Origin: Synechococcus sp. CBW1107
GTDB lineage: Bacteria > Cyanobacteriota > Cyanobacteriia > PCC-6307 > Cyanobiaceae
NCBI RefSeq assembly: GCF_015841355.1
Contig: NZ_CP064908.1
Coordinates: 1,488,001-1,552,000 of the forward strand
DNA length: 64,000 nt
Direction of reading: 5' to 3'
In this document: positions 50,660 to 60,281 of the stretch, in pieces
How the letters are laid out: every line of letters begins with the position of its first letter
Position numbering within the stretch: the stretch's first letter is position 1
Notes under the pieces: model-generated
Databases searched by the model: none
Seen by the model: only the letters and a program-made list of their open reading frames with translations
Told to the model about the DNA's origin: nothing
Program-made: the position numbers and the translations under genes

Positions 50660-51301
50660 TCAAACCGTGACGGTGTCATCCACGACACGATCGATCAGTC
50701 CGTAGCTGACGGCTTCAGGCGGAGACAAAAAGTAGTCCCTGTCGGTGTCCTCCGCAATCTTCTCGAGGGGCTGACCGGTGTGCTCTGCCATCAGGCCGTT
50801 GAGGGTGTCCTTGAGGAAAAGGATCTCCTTGGCCTGGATTTCGATGTCGACGGCCTGTCCCTGGGCGCCCCCGAGGGGCTGGTGGATCATGATCCGCGCA
50901 CTCGGCAGGGCCATGCGCTTGCCTTTGGTTCCACCCGAGAGCAGGAACGCGCCCATGCTGGCCGCCAGGCCGTAACAGATGGTCACCACGTCGGGAGCCA
51001 CCTGCTGCATGGTGTCGTAGATCGCCAGCCCGGCCGTGACGGATCCGCCCGGGGAGTTGACGTAGATCTGGATGTCCTTCTCGGGATCTTCCGCTTCCAG
51101 GAACAGGAGCTGGGCCACCAGGGAGTCGGCCACCTGATCGTCGATGCCGGTGCCCAGGAAGATGATCCGCTCCCGCAGGAGGCGGGAATAGATGTCGAAG
51201 GCCCGCTCGCCGCGCCCCGACTGCTCCACCACGGTGGGCAGCACGCCTGGCGAGGCCTGCCAGCTGTTGTGGATCGGATGGGAGCGAAGGGCTTCGATCA
51301 C
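50660..51301 (-). CDS. clpP: Clp protease proteolytic subunit
   Basis: The 213-residue serine protease has the catalytic triad Ser115 ([12 protein letters not shown]), His140 ([10 protein letters not shown]) and Asp189 ([11 protein letters not shown]). It includes [20 protein letters not shown], and [14 protein letters not shown]-like residues lie near the N-terminus. It is placed between tig and clpX in the same direction. Cyanobacteria usually have several ClpP paralogues; this one sits in the tig-clpX block, which is the clpP2-type context. Confidence 0.96.
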   Translation of the reverse strand: MIEALRSHPIHNSWQASPGVLPTVVEQSGRGERAFDIYSRLLRERIIFLGTGIDDQVADSLVAQLLFLEAEDPEKDIQIYVNSPGGSVTAGLAIYDTMQQVAPDVVTICYGLAASMGAFLLSGGTKGKRMALPSARIMIHQPLGGAQGQAVDIEIQAKEILFLKDTLNGLMAEHTGQPLEKIAEDTDRDYFLSPPEAVSYGLIDRVVDDTVTV

Positions 51302-51348
51302 GCGGCCGGGGCAGGGGAAACGGTTCAGGTGTTCAATCTATGGCGGCC

Positions 51349-52704
51349 TCAGGCCTGGTCGTCGGCGCCGGGAGCAGGCTCGGCGGCCTCAGGGGCTTTC
51401 TCCGTGAGGGTGCTGTTGGCCTCAAGCCACTCCAGCAGGCTCTCGCGCAGGAGATCCTCGGCCACGGCTTCGCGCAGCCGCAGCGGATCGATCGAACTGG
51501 TGTCGCTCAGCCCCTGACTGACCTCCTTGACCTTGGCCTCGATGGCGTCGGCCTCCGGGCGGATGCCTTCGGCTTCGGCCAGGGCCTTGAGGGCGAAACT
51601 GCGCCGCAGCCGCTGCTCGGCCTCGGGGCGGGAGCTGTCCATGAGGCTGCGCACCAGCTCAGGGGTGAACAGCTTCTTCACATCCATCCCCTGCTGGGCG
51701 ATCTGGGAGGCGGTCTGCTCGATCAGCGAGCGGATCTCCTGCTGAATCAGCGTCTCGGGCAGGTCCACCTCGAGCTGCTCCACCAGTGCCGCCAGGAGCG
51801 CGTCGTGGCGGCTGCTGCGGGCCCGCCGTTCGGCGTCCTCGCGCAGGCGGGTCTCGAGATCCGATCTGAGCTCTTCGAGGCTGTCCTTGTCACTGGCCTC
51901 CCTGGCGAAGGCGTCATCCAGGGCCGGCAGTTCGCGCGCCTTGAGTTCCTTGAGGGTGATGTGGAAGCTGGCCTCGCGGCCCCGGGCGTCCTCCTGGGGG
52001 TAGTCGTCAGGGAAGCGGCAGCTCACCTCGCGCTCCTCGCCCACGGACATGCCGAGGATGCCTGCCACGAAGCCGGGGATCATCCGCTGCTCCTCGAGTT
52101 CCACCTCCATGGCGTCGGAGCTGCCGCCCTCGATCGCCGCGCCGGTGTCGACGAAGGTGCCGCTGAAGGCCACCACCGCCACGTCGCCCGTGGCGGCGGG
52201 CCGATCCTCCACAGGCACGAGGGTGGCCAGCTGGCGGCGTGATTGCTCGAGCATCTCCTCAACCCGCGCGGGGTCGTAGGTGATCAGCTCGGCTTCGGCC
52301 TTGAGCCCTTTGGTGGTTTTGAGGCTGGGGGTGGGTTGAACGTCCAGCTCGAGGGTGAGGGTGAGCTCCTCGCCGGGGCTGAAGCGTTCGAGCAGGGCCT
52401 CGAAGCCCCCGCTCAGCTCGGGGCTGCTGAGAGCCTCGATCTTCTCCTGCTCCAGGGCATCCCGCCAGACGCTGTCCACCAGGTCTTCAAGGGCGGTGGC
52501 CCGGATCCGCAGAGGTCCGATCTGCTGGAGCAGCACCGGCCGGGGCACCTTGCCCTGACGGAATCCGGGCAGGCGGACACTGCGGCTCAGTTTCACCACA
52601 GCGGCCTCGTAGCTGGCCTGGGAGCGGCCGCCGGGGACGGCCACCTCCAGCGCCAGGCGGCTGCCGGGGCGGGGGCTGGTCTTGACCTTCAGGGCGGAGC
52701 TCAT
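51349..52704 (-). CDS. tig: Trigger factor (ribosome-associated chaperone)
   Basis: The 451-residue chaperone has three regions. The N-terminal ribosome-binding domain contains [20 protein letters not shown]. The PPIase domain spans about 150-240 ([40 protein letters not shown]). The C-terminal helical part includes [20 protein letters not shown]. The ATG at 52704 fits the family start. The first gene of the tig-clpP-clpX-dnaX series, it is preceded by a good -10 box. Confidence 0.96.
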   Translation of the reverse strand: MSSALKVKTSPRPGSRLALEVAVPGGRSQASYEAAVVKLSRSVRLPGFRQGKVPRPVLLQQIGPLRIRATALEDLVDSVWRDALEQEKIEALSSPELSGGFEALLERFSPGEELTLTLELDVQPTPSLKTTKGLKAEAELITYDPARVEEMLEQSRRQLATLVPVEDRPAATGDVAVVAFSGTFVDTGAAIEGGSSDAMEVELEEQRMIPGFVAGILGMSVGEEREVSCRFPDDYPQEDARGREASFHITLKELKARELPALDDAFAREASDKDSLEELRSDLETRLREDAERRARSSRHDALLAALVEQLEVDLPETLIQQEIRSLIEQTASQIAQQGMDVKKLFTPELVRSLMDSSRPEAEQRLRRSFALKALAEAEGIRPEADAIEAKVKEVSQGLSDTSSIDPLRLREAVAEDLLRESLLEWLEANSTLTEKAPEAAEPAPGADDQA

Positions 52705-52797
52705 GGCGAAACGGCCGGGCCGCGGCGATGCAGCCCCCAATCCTATGAACTCGACCTCCAGCGCATTCAGCCGACCCGCGAGAGGCCCGGGGAGCGT

Positions 52798-52825
52798 ATT
52801 GTAAGAGGAACGACATGTGGTCGTT
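52798..52825 (-). promoter_or_regulatory. Probable tig promoter with overlapping inverted repeat
   Basis: On the minus strand TACAAT (52798-52803) is a strong -10 box about 94 bases before the tig ATG. AACGAC and GTCGTT form a perfect 6-bp inverted repeat around ATGTG (52809-52825), just where the -35 area lies. The whole gap 52705-53104 shows no gene; the right part should hold the asd promoter, which I cannot pinpoint. Confidence 0.55.
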
Positions 52826-53104
52826 GATATCCACCAGGACCATCCGGTTCCACTTCGAGCCTCCGGTCCACCGTGCACAGCTCCCTCCGCCCCACGGAGC
52901 GTGACGCTGGCCCAGGCTCACCAAGTCTTTCCCGTTCCTCTGCAACCCTCCCCACTTCCCTCCGCTCTTTCCCTGATGGCCCGGCCCTGATCAGCGGGCT
53001 CGGCCTCTTCTGCGGACCTCGCGTCCTCCTCAGCCGAGCTTCCGTCGCACCCCGGCGAGCTCCAGGCCCAGCCTCAGCACCAGAGCTTTCGCCCCTTCCT
53101 GCCG

Positions 53105-54208
53105 TTGTCAAGCACCACCTCCTTTCAACCTCTTCCCAGTCGTCCCCTGACGGTGGCGGTTTTGGGTGCGACCGGTGCTGTGGGGCACGAGCTGCTGTCC
53201 CTGCTGGCGGAACGCCGTTTTCCGGTCGGTGATCTGCGGCTGCTGGCCTCCCCCCGCTCCGCTGGACGCCGGCTGGCGTGGCAGGGCCGCGATCTCTCCA
53301 TCAAGGCTGTTGACGCTGCCGCCTTCGAGGGGGTTGATGTGGTGCTGGCCTCCGCCGGTGGCTCCATCTCACGGCGCTGGGCTCCGGTGGCGGCGGCGGC
53401 AGGGGCTGTTGTCATCGACAATTCCAGCGCCTTCCGCCTGGATCCGGAGGTGCCGCTGGTGGTGCCAGAGGTGAATCCGCAGGCGGCCCTGGGTCACCGG
53501 GGGATCATCGCCAACCCCAACTGCACCACGATCCTGCTCACCCTGGCCCTGGCGCCTCTGCAGGCCCGCCGTCCGATCCGTCGTGTGGTCGTGAGCACCT
53601 ACCAGTCGGTCAGCGGCGCCGGGGCCCGGGCGATGGAGGAGCTGCGCACCCTCAGCCGCACGGTTCTTGATGGGGGTGAGCCGGTGAGCGAGGTGCTGCC
53701 CCACTCCCTCGCCTTCAATCTCTTCCTGCACAACTCCCCCCTGCAACCCAGTGGCTACTGCGAGGAGGAGCTCAAGATGCTGCACGAAACCCGCAAGATC
53801 ATGGATCTGCCGGAGTTGCGGCTCTCAGCCACCTGTGTGCGGGTGCCCGTTCTGAGGGCCCACTCCGAGGCGGTGAACATCGAGTTCGAGCAGCCCTTCC
53901 CAGTCGAGGAGGCCAGAGCCCTGCTGGCTGCGGCACCTGGGGTGGAGCTGCTGGAGGATTTCGCCACCAACCGCTTCCCGATGCCCACCGATGTCACCGG
54001 CCGCGATCCGGTGGCGGTGGGACGCATTCGCCAGGACCTGAGCGATCCCAACGCTCTCGAGCTCTGGCTCTGTGGCGATCAGATCCGCAAGGGGGCGGCC
54101 CTCAATGCCGTGCAGATCGCGGAGTTGCTGCTGGATCCAGCCTGGCGCCAGGCCGACCCCCAGCCACCGGTGACCCCATCCGCTTCTGCCGTCGGAGGTG
54201 CCGCTTGA
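53105..54208 (+). CDS. asd: Aspartate-semialdehyde dehydrogenase
   Basis: The 367-residue enzyme has [15 protein letters not shown] (NADP site), the catalytic Cys140 in ANPNCTTI, and the [16 protein letters not shown]-type segment. Later motifs are [19 protein letters not shown] and [20 protein letters not shown]. It makes aspartate semialdehyde for lysine, threonine and methionine. TTG at 53105 is the only start near the N-terminal homology. Its stop overlaps the dapA start (TTGA). Confidence 0.95.
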   Translation: MSSTTSFQPLPSRPLTVAVLGATGAVGHELLSLLAERRFPVGDLRLLASPRSAGRRLAWQGRDLSIKAVDAAAFEGVDVVLASAGGSISRRWAPVAAAAGAVVIDNSSAFRLDPEVPLVVPEVNPQAALGHRGIIANPNCTTILLTLALAPLQARRPIRRVVVSTYQSVSGAGARAMEELRTLSRTVLDGGEPVSEVLPHSLAFNLFLHNSPLQPSGYCEEELKMLHETRKIMDLPELRLSATCVRVPVLRAHSEAVNIEFEQPFPVEEARALLAAAPGVELLEDFATNRFPMPTDVTGRDPVAVGRIRQDLSDPNALELWLCGDQIRKGAALNAVQIAELLLDPAWRQADPQPPVTPSASAVGGAA

Positions 54209-55125
54209 GCGCCACGGCTGATCAGGCCATCACGGCTGAGCATCCTCCCTTCGGCCGGATGCTGACCGCCATGGTCACCCCCTTCCGTGTGGATGGCGCG
54301 GTGGATCTCGATCTGGCCGCGCGCCTGGCCGTGCATCTGGTGGATCAAGGCTCCGACGGACTGGTGCTCTGCGGCACCACCGGCGAGTCCCCCACCCTGA
54401 GCTGGCAGGAGCAGCACGAGCTGTTCGAAGCTGTGAAGCGCGCCGTGGCGGGCCGGGCCCTGGTGCTCGCCGGCACGGGCAGCAACTGCACAGCCGAGGC
54501 CATCGAAGCGATCGAGCGGGCGGCCGAGGAAGGCGCCGACGGGGCCCTGGTGGTGGTTCCGTATTACAACAAGCCGCCCCAGGAGGGGCTGGAAGCCCAT
54601 TTCCGAGCGATCGCCCAGGCGGCCCCCAGCCTTCCGGTGATGCTCTACAACATTCCCGGTCGCACCGGCTGCAGCCTTGAGCCCCGCACCACGGCCCGCC
54701 TGCTCGATCTGCCCAACGTGGTGAGCTACAAGGCCGCCAGCGGCAGCACCGATGAAGTCAGCCAGCTGCGTCTGCTCTGCGGCGACCGGCTGGCGATCTA
54801 CAGCGGCGACGATGCCCTCACCCTGCCGATGCTGTCCGTGGGTGCCGTCGGCGTGGTGAGCGTGGCCAGCCATCTGGTGGGGCGCGAGATCCAGCGCATG
54901 ATTTCCGCTTTTCTCGCCGGTGAGCTGGCGGCCGCCCTGGCCCTGCATGAACGCCTGCTGCCCCTCTGCCGGGCCCTGTTCGCCTCCACCAATCCGATTC
55001 CCGTCAAAGCCGCCCTTGAACTGGAGGGCTGGCCCGTGGGCTCCCCCCGTCTTCCGCTGGTTTCCGCCGACAGCGACGTCCGTGCCCGATTGACCTCCGC
55101 CCTGGCTGCCCTGCGTCCCACCTGA
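54205..55125 (+). CDS. dapA: 4-hydroxy-tetrahydrodipicolinate synthase
   Basis: The 306-residue TIM-barrel enzyme condenses pyruvate and aspartate semialdehyde. Tyr148 is in [10 protein letters not shown], Lys176 (Schiff base) in VVSYKAASG, and [14 protein letters not shown] is the binding motif. The TTG start is supported by GGAGG 6 bases upstream and by the TTGA overlap with asd. The RNase J gene follows, the common cyanobacterial order asd-dapA-rnj. Confidence 0.96.
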   Translation: MSATADQAITAEHPPFGRMLTAMVTPFRVDGAVDLDLAARLAVHLVDQGSDGLVLCGTTGESPTLSWQEQHELFEAVKRAVAGRALVLAGTGSNCTAEAIEAIERAAEEGADGALVVVPYYNKPPQEGLEAHFRAIAQAAPSLPVMLYNIPGRTGCSLEPRTTARLLDLPNVVSYKAASGSTDEVSQLRLLCGDRLAIYSGDDALTLPMLSVGAVGVVSVASHLVGREIQRMISAFLAGELAAALALHERLLPLCRALFASTNPIPVKAALELEGWPVGSPRLPLVSADSDVRARLTSALAALRPT

Positions 55126-55223
55126 CGCCATGGCTTAGCTCCAGCGCAGTGCGGCCTGGAGTTCTCGCAACAGCAACACTCCGATTCCATCCATCTTTTC
55201 TGCATTCCTTCGTTCCTCACCCC

Positions 55224-57230
55224 ATGAGCTCAAGCAACAACAAGACGTCCCCCACCACCAAGCAGCCGACTCTGCGGGTTATTCCCCTCGGTGGTCTTCA
55301 TGAAATCGGTAAGAATACCTGCGTTTTTGAATATGGCGATGACCTGATGCTTGTGGATGCCGGGCTGGCCTTCCCCAGTGATGGCATGCACGGCGTCAAT
55401 GTGGTGCTGCCCGACACCAGCTATCTGCGTGAAAATCAGAAGCGTATCCGCGGCATGATCGTGACCCACGGTCACGAAGATCACATTGGAGGGATTCCCC
55501 ATCACCTCAAGAACTTCAATATTCCGGTGATCTATGGCCCACGTCTGGCCATGTCGATGCTCCAGGGAAAGATGGAGGAAGCTGCCGTCACCGATCGCAC
55601 CGTGATTCAGACGGTGAGCCCCCGGGATGTGGTCAAGGTTGGCCAACACTTCCAGGTGGAGTTCATCCGGAACACCCACTCCATCGCCGACAGCTTCAGC
55701 CTGGCGATCACCACACCCGTGGGCGTGGTGATCTTCACCGGAGACTTCAAGTTCGACCACACCCCTGTCGATGGCGAATATTTTGACATCCAGCGCATGG
55801 CCCATTACGGCGAGCAGGGCGTGCTCTGCCTGTTCAGTGACTCCACCAATGCCGAGGTGCCCGGCTTCACGCCGCCGGAGCGGTCGGTGTTTCCGAACCT
55901 CGACCGCCACTTCTCCAATTCGGAAGGCCGGGTGATCGTCACCACGTTCGCCAGTTCTGTCCACCGGGTTTCGATGATCCTGGAACTGGCGATGAAGCAT
56001 GGCCGCAAGGTGGGCCTGCTGGGTCGCTCCATGCTCAACGTGATCGCCAAGGCGCGCGAACTCGGTTACATCCGCTGCCCGGATGAGCTGTTCGTGCCGA
56101 TCAAGCAGATCCGCGACCTTCCTGATCGCGAAACCCTGTTGCTGATGACCGGCAGCCAGGGTGAGCCCCTGGCGGCACTCAGCCGAATCTCCCGCGGTGA
56201 GCACCCCCAGGTGCAGGTGAAACCCACCGACACGATCATCTTCTCCGCCAGCCCGATCCCCGGCAACACCATCTCGGTGGTGAACACCATCGACCGGTTG
56301 ATGATGATGGGAGCCAAGGTGGTCTACGGCAAGGGCGAAGGCATCCACGTGTCGGGCCATGGCTGCCAGGAAGATCACAAGCTGATGCTTGCTCTCACCC
56401 GGCCGAAGTTCTTCGTGCCGGTGCACGGAGAGCACCGCATGCTCGTGTGCCACTCGCGCACGGCTCAGTCGATGGGAATTCCCGCCGACAACATGCTCAT
56501 CATCGACAACGGCGATGTGGTGGAACTCACCCCCACGACCATCCACAAGGGGGATCCGGTCAAGGCCGGCATCGAATTGCTGGATGCCTCCCGCAACGGC
56601 ATCGTTGATAACCGTGTGCTCAAGGAGCGTCAGCAACTGGCCGAGGACGGTGTGATCACCCTGCTGACCGTGATCAGCACCGATGGCGTCATGGCAGCCC
56701 CGCCGCGGGTCAACCTGCGCGGAGTGGTCACCACCGCTGATGCCCGCCGGCTCTCGATCTGGGCCGAGCGGGAGATCGGCTGGGTGCTGGACAACCGCTG
56801 GAATCAGCTGGCCCGCAACACCGGTGGAACGGCCCCCGAGGTCGACTGGGTGGGCGTGCAGAGGGAGATCGAGGTCGGTCTCCAGCGCCGCTTGCGGCGC
56901 GAACTGCAGGTGGAGCCCCTGATCATCTGCCTGGTGCAACCGGCTCCGGCAGGCACCCCTGCCTACAAGGGCCGTGCCGATGCCGAGCCGGACAGCCGTC
57001 CGGCCCCCCGCAGCGGTCGCCGGGAGAGCTCAGGGCGTGAACCCGTGATCCGCAACCACGCCCCTGCCCCTCAGCGTGTTCAGGCCTCTGGCGCGGCCAC
57101 GGCCACGACGCCTGTTGCCACGATGACGCCAGCCAGCGCGCCTGCCGTGCAGGTGGCCGTGGCCAAGCGGGAGGAACCGGAGATGCCCGCCAACCGGGTG
57201 CGCCGCCGCCGCTCCACCGCCGCGAGCTGA
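55224..57230 (+). CDS. rnj: Ribonuclease J
   Basis: The 668-residue metallo-beta-lactamase/beta-CASP nuclease has the metal motif THGHEDHIGG (His82, His84, Asp86, His87). HSIADSFSLAITTPVGVVIF, FTGDFKFD, SDSTNAEVPG and the SGHGCQEDHKLM beta-CASP motif follow. A Pro/Ala-rich tail of about 90 residues follows the core and is typical of cyanobacterial forms. It takes part in RNA decay and 5'-end processing. The gap to dapA is 98 bp, so it may have its own promoter. Confidence 0.96.
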   Translation: MSSSNNKTSPTTKQPTLRVIPLGGLHEIGKNTCVFEYGDDLMLVDAGLAFPSDGMHGVNVVLPDTSYLRENQKRIRGMIVTHGHEDHIGGIPHHLKNFNIPVIYGPRLAMSMLQGKMEEAAVTDRTVIQTVSPRDVVKVGQHFQVEFIRNTHSIADSFSLAITTPVGVVIFTGDFKFDHTPVDGEYFDIQRMAHYGEQGVLCLFSDSTNAEVPGFTPPERSVFPNLDRHFSNSEGRVIVTTFASSVHRVSMILELAMKHGRKVGLLGRSMLNVIAKARELGYIRCPDELFVPIKQIRDLPDRETLLLMTGSQGEPLAALSRISRGEHPQVQVKPTDTIIFSASPIPGNTISVVNTIDRLMMMGAKVVYGKGEGIHVSGHGCQEDHKLMLALTRPKFFVPVHGEHRMLVCHSRTAQSMGIPADNMLIIDNGDVVELTPTTIHKGDPVKAGIELLDASRNGIVDNRVLKERQQLAEDGVITLLTVISTDGVMAAPPRVNLRGVVTTADARRLSIWAEREIGWVLDNRWNQLARNTGGTAPEVDWVGVQREIEVGLQRRLRRELQVEPLIICLVQPAPAGTPAYKGRADAEPDSRPAPRSGRRESSGREPVIRNHAPAPQRVQASGAATATTPVATMTPASAPAVQVAVAKREEPEMPANRVRRRRSTAAS

Positions 57231-57237
57231 TGGCTGC

Positions 57238-57267
57238 GGGCTGAGGGGCCCTCGGCCCCCTCAGCCC
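57238..57267. terminator. GC-rich hairpin between rnj and a convergent gene
   Basis: GGGCTGAGGGGCC pairs with GGCCCCCTCAGCCC around CTC, with one bulge. It lies 7 bp after the rnj stop and covers the last codons of the convergent gene. No T-run follows, so its strength is uncertain. Confidence 0.5.
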
Positions 57268-57785
57268 AGCACCACCCTCAGCAGACCCTTCGCCAGCTCA
57301 GCCTCCTCCTCGGGACTGAAGCGCCTCCTGCCTGCCCCGTCGTGGACGGACGCGGCAGGTTCGTCCAGCACTTCCACCCGCACGGCCTCCATGTCGCTGT
57401 CCGGAGGAGCCGGTGCCAGGCTCAGGGGCGCAGACCCCACCGATTGCAGATCCGCGGCCCAGGGCATGGCGGCCGCCGGGTTGGCTTCGGGCTTGCTCTG
57501 CTCGCAGAGCGCCAGTCCCTCGGCGGCCAGATCGCTGTACGTGCTTCCCCTGGTGGCAGTCGTCAGCACCTGGCGGTAGAGCTCTCCGGCCTCGTCGGGC
57601 TGGCGTAATCCATAGAAGTGGATGTGGCCCAGCAGCAGTTTCAGCCGCAGGCTGTGGGGATCACCGGCCTCGAGCGGTGTGCCCTCCAGCAGGTCCTGCC
57701 CCTCCTGAAGCGCCTCGGCGAAGCGACCCTGGCTGTAGGCCAGCTCCACACGCTTGTAGGTCTGATCAAAGCCGCTGGATGTCAT
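57261..57785 (-). CDS. Conserved TPR-like cyanobacterial protein
   Basis: The 174-residue protein has a helical start resembling two TPR units (FDQTYKRVELAYSQGRFAEA, then HSLRLKLLLGHIHFYGLRQP). A Pro/Ala linker and a charged C-terminal segment (RRRFSPEEEAELAKGLLRVV) follow. Its ATG overlaps the tilS stop (ATGA), so the two are probably cotranslated. Function is unknown. Confidence 0.7.
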   Translation of the reverse strand: MTSSGFDQTYKRVELAYSQGRFAEALQEGQDLLEGTPLEAGDPHSLRLKLLLGHIHFYGLRQPDEAGELYRQVLTTATRGSTYSDLAAEGLALCEQSKPEANPAAAMPWAADLQSVGSAPLSLAPAPPDSDMEAVRVEVLDEPAASVHDGAGRRRFSPEEEAELAKGLLRVVLG

Positions 57786-58879
57786 CGGTTGGAGGGGGAA
57801 GAGACCGCGCCGGGTTCGGGGGGGCCGGATGGATCAGCAGGCTCGTTCGGTTCCGGCTGTAGTCGCACACTCTGCCGGTCCCAGACGAGCCTGCTGCCTC
57901 CAGGCAAGGTCAAGCTGCCAGGCCCCTGGCTCAGCGGCAACCGGCGCCGCAGGGATTCCAGGCTCCGGGCCCCCAGCCGCACTCCGGCGCTGCGCTCCAG
58001 CCAGAGATCGAGCAGCAGCTCCTGGCTGCGGGCGCTGAGCTCGCTCAGCCATTGGCGTTGCAGTCCTGGTCCCTGCTGCGGAGGCTCACCTGCGGTGAGC
58101 GGGCCTGCTGGCGTCTGCAGGGCCACAAGGGCCAGCCGGGCCAGCTCTTCGGTGAGTTCCTGGGTGCCTTCCAGGCGTTCGGCCAGGGCACCCAGACGCC
58201 GCCAGGCGCCGGGATGGAGCTCCTCCAGCACCGGCATCACCTCCTGGCGGAGGCGGTTGCGGCTGAAGCGGGGATCGTCGTTGCCAGGATCCAGCCACAG
58301 GGGCAGCTGCTGCTGCTCGCAGTACGAGGCGGTCTCGGCACGGGAGAAGCCGAGCAGGGGACGCACCAGAGCGATGCTGCCGCTGAGGGGACGGCTCGCC
58401 CGCAGGCTGCTCAGTCCCCGCAGGCCGCATCCCCTGGCCAGGTTGAACAACAGGGTCTCGGCACGGTCACTGCCGGTATGGCCGGTCACGACGCGGGTGC
58501 AGCCGAGACTGAGGGCCTGCCGGTTCAAACGCTCGTAGCGCCAGCGGCGCCCGGCCTCCTCAGTGCTGATGTCGCGGGAGGCAGGCCCAGTGGCGGCGTT
58601 CTCCACGCGCATGGGCAGGCCGAGGCTGGCGGCCCACGCCGTCAGCTCCCCGGCCTGATCGGCGGCCTCCTTCCGCCAGCCATGGTTGCCGTGCCAGAGG
58701 TGCAGGTCCCAGTCGTGCAGGCGCTGCAGCTCCAGCAGCAAGGTCGTCAGGGCCATCGAATCCTGGCCACCGGAGACAGCCAGCAGCAGCCGCCTCCCCC
58801 GGGGCAGGAGCTGGGGGTCCTTCAGCAGCCTCCGGTGCAGCCGGTGCTGCAGGGGACCCCATGGGAGAATCGCCTCCAT
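57782..58879 (-). CDS. tilS: tRNA(Ile)-lysidine synthase
   Basis: The 365-residue protein has the P-loop pyrophosphatase motif SGGQDSMAL at 36-44, followed by LHLWHGNHGWR and the VVTGHTGSDRAETLLFNLAR motif of TilS. It modifies C34 of the CAU anticodon of tRNA-Ile to lysidine. The C-terminal lysidine-binding part is Leu/Arg-rich. It diverges from ycf23 across 15 bp, so the two promoters must overlap coding DNA or each other. Confidence 0.93.
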   Translation of the reverse strand: MEAILPWGPLQHRLHRRLLKDPQLLPRGRRLLLAVSGGQDSMALTTLLLELQRLHDWDLHLWHGNHGWRKEAADQAGELTAWAASLGLPMRVENAATGPASRDISTEEAGRRWRYERLNRQALSLGCTRVVTGHTGSDRAETLLFNLARGCGLRGLSSLRASRPLSGSIALVRPLLGFSRAETASYCEQQQLPLWLDPGNDDPRFSRNRLRQEVMPVLEELHPGAWRRLGALAERLEGTQELTEELARLALVALQTPAGPLTAGEPPQQGPGLQRQWLSELSARSQELLLDLWLERSAGVRLGARSLESLRRRLPLSQGPGSLTLPGGSRLVWDRQSVRLQPEPNEPADPSGPPEPGAVSSPSNR

Positions 58880-58894
58880 CTGCCCTGCTCGCCG

Positions 58895-59656
58895 ATGTCG
58901 CGCCTCACCAGCCTGCCCTCCTCCCTGCAAGCGGCGCTGCTCTCCCGGCGGCTGTTGAAGGTGATCGCCGGCCTGAGCAATTTCGAGGCGGCCAGCGTGG
59001 AGCGGATCAGTCGGGCCGCCGGTGCCGGTGGAGCCGACCTGCTCGATGTGGCCTGCGATCCCGACCTGGTGCGCCTGGCTGCAGCGGCCTCGGGCCTGCC
59101 GGTCTGCGTCTCGGCCGTTGATCCGGACCTGTTCCCCGCGGCCGTGGCCGCTGGTGCCGCGATGGTGGAGATCGGCAATTTCGATTCGTTCTACCCCGAT
59201 GGGCGGATCTTCACTGCCGACGAGGTGCTCGGCCTCACGCGGCGCACCCGGGAGCTGCTGCCGGAGGTGGTCCTGTCGGTCACGGTCCCCCATGGACTTC
59301 CCCTCGATCAGCAGCAGCAGCTGTCCTGCGATCTGGTCGCCGCCGGCGCCGATCTGATCCAGACCGAAGGTGGCACCAGCGCCCGGCCCTTCAGCCCTGG
59401 AACCCTCGGCCTGATCGAGAAGGCCGCGCCCACCCTGGCGGCGGCCCATGCCATCAGCCGGGCGGTGCAGAGTCCCGTGCTCTGCGCCTCAGGGCTCTCC
59501 GCCGTCACGCTGCCCCTGGCCATCGCTGCCGGCGCCCACGGGGTGGGTGTCGGTTCAGCCGTCAACCGGCTTGAGGATGAACTCGCCATGGTGGCGGTGG
59601 TGCGCAGTCTGCGGGAGGCCCTGACCCCAGCGCCTGTGGCCGTGGTGGTCCACTGA
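58895..59656 (+). CDS. ycf23: Ycf23 protein (DUF561)
   Basis: The 253-residue TIM-barrel protein matches the Ycf23/DUF561 family, conserved in cyanobacteria and red-algal plastids. It has VIAGLSNFEAASVERISRAA, GGADLLDVACDP, VEIGNFDSFYPDGRIFTADE, DLIQTEGGTSARPF and the phosphate-site-like GAHGVGVGSAVNRLED. The function is not firmly known. It starts 15 bp from the divergent tilS. Confidence 0.9.
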   Translation: MSRLTSLPSSLQAALLSRRLLKVIAGLSNFEAASVERISRAAGAGGADLLDVACDPDLVRLAAAASGLPVCVSAVDPDLFPAAVAAGAAMVEIGNFDSFYPDGRIFTADEVLGLTRRTRELLPEVVLSVTVPHGLPLDQQQQLSCDLVAAGADLIQTEGGTSARPFSPGTLGLIEKAAPTLAAAHAISRAVQSPVLCASGLSAVTLPLAIAAGAHGVGVGSAVNRLEDELAMVAVVRSLREALTPAPVAVVVH

Positions 59657-59739
59657 GATCTCCTGCCGGCTTGTGACGGTTCGGCACCCCTGTCCTGGCT
59701 GGGTCAGGGAATGTTGATTAGCGTGGCATCGATCCTGAA

Positions 59740-60180
59740 ATGATGTCCATGGGCCCGTTCATCTGGCTCCTGCAATGGCCCATCCGGGCAGTTGTTCTGT
59801 TGATCGTGGGCGTTTTGCCCCTCGGGGTTGAGTTCAGCGGTTTCGGCACCGCCCTGCTCTCCGCTGTGGTGATCGGCCTGCTGGGAACACTGCTGATCTG
59901 GCCGTTGAAGCTGGTGCTGGCCCTGCCCTGGGCCATCACCAGCCTGGGTGGTCTGGTGACGCCGATCACCGCGGTCTACAACTGGGTGATCACGATCGTC
60001 CTGTTTGCCCTGGCGGCCTGGCTGATCCAGGGCTTCCGCCTCAAGAACGGTCTGATCAGCGCGGCCCTCGGCGCCATTGTCTACAGCGTGCTCAGCACCC
60101 TGATCCTCGGCTGGCTCGGTCTTGATGTCAGCTTCACCCGGGCGGCAGCCGCCCTCTCCGCAGCCGTCGGCGTGGCCTGA
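59740..60180 (+). CDS. Four-span membrane protein of the phage-holin-IV-like superfamily
   Basis: The 146-residue protein has four hydrophobic segments at about 10-30, 36-65, 82-103 and 105-125, with short loops. PLGVEFSGFGTALLSAVVIG and QGFRLKNGLISAALGAIVYS match the pattern of PF04020, a widely conserved family named after mycobacteriophage holins. In cyanobacteria it is a chromosomal gene without known role, so no phage link is implied. uvrB follows after 101 bp. Confidence 0.8.
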   Translation: MMSMGPFIWLLQWPIRAVVLLIVGVLPLGVEFSGFGTALLSAVVIGLLGTLLIWPLKLVLALPWAITSLGGLVTPITAVYNWVITIVLFALAAWLIQGFRLKNGLISAALGAIVYSVLSTLILGWLGLDVSFTRAAAALSAAVGVA

Positions 60181-60281
60181 GGGCCTGCCGATCCTGGTCG
60201 CCTGCTGTGGTGGACGCCGGCCGTGACTGATTCCTAGGATCGACGCTGTCTTTGTCCAGGGGCCACCTGGATCCAGCGGCC

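Noticed and set aside
52873-53232. Open frame upstream of asd as an extra gene or longer asd
   Set aside because: Ser/Pro/Arg-rich product in another frame that overlaps the asd start; no ribosome site or motif.
55230-56939. Minus-strand open frame over the RNase J gene
   Set aside because: Antisense to rnj with its HxHxDH motif; the His/Asp-rich antisense product is an artefact.
59740-60180. Second prophage suggested by a phage-holin-type family name
   Set aside because: The PF04020 family is common on bacterial chromosomes, and the neighbours are ycf23 and uvrB with no phage genes.
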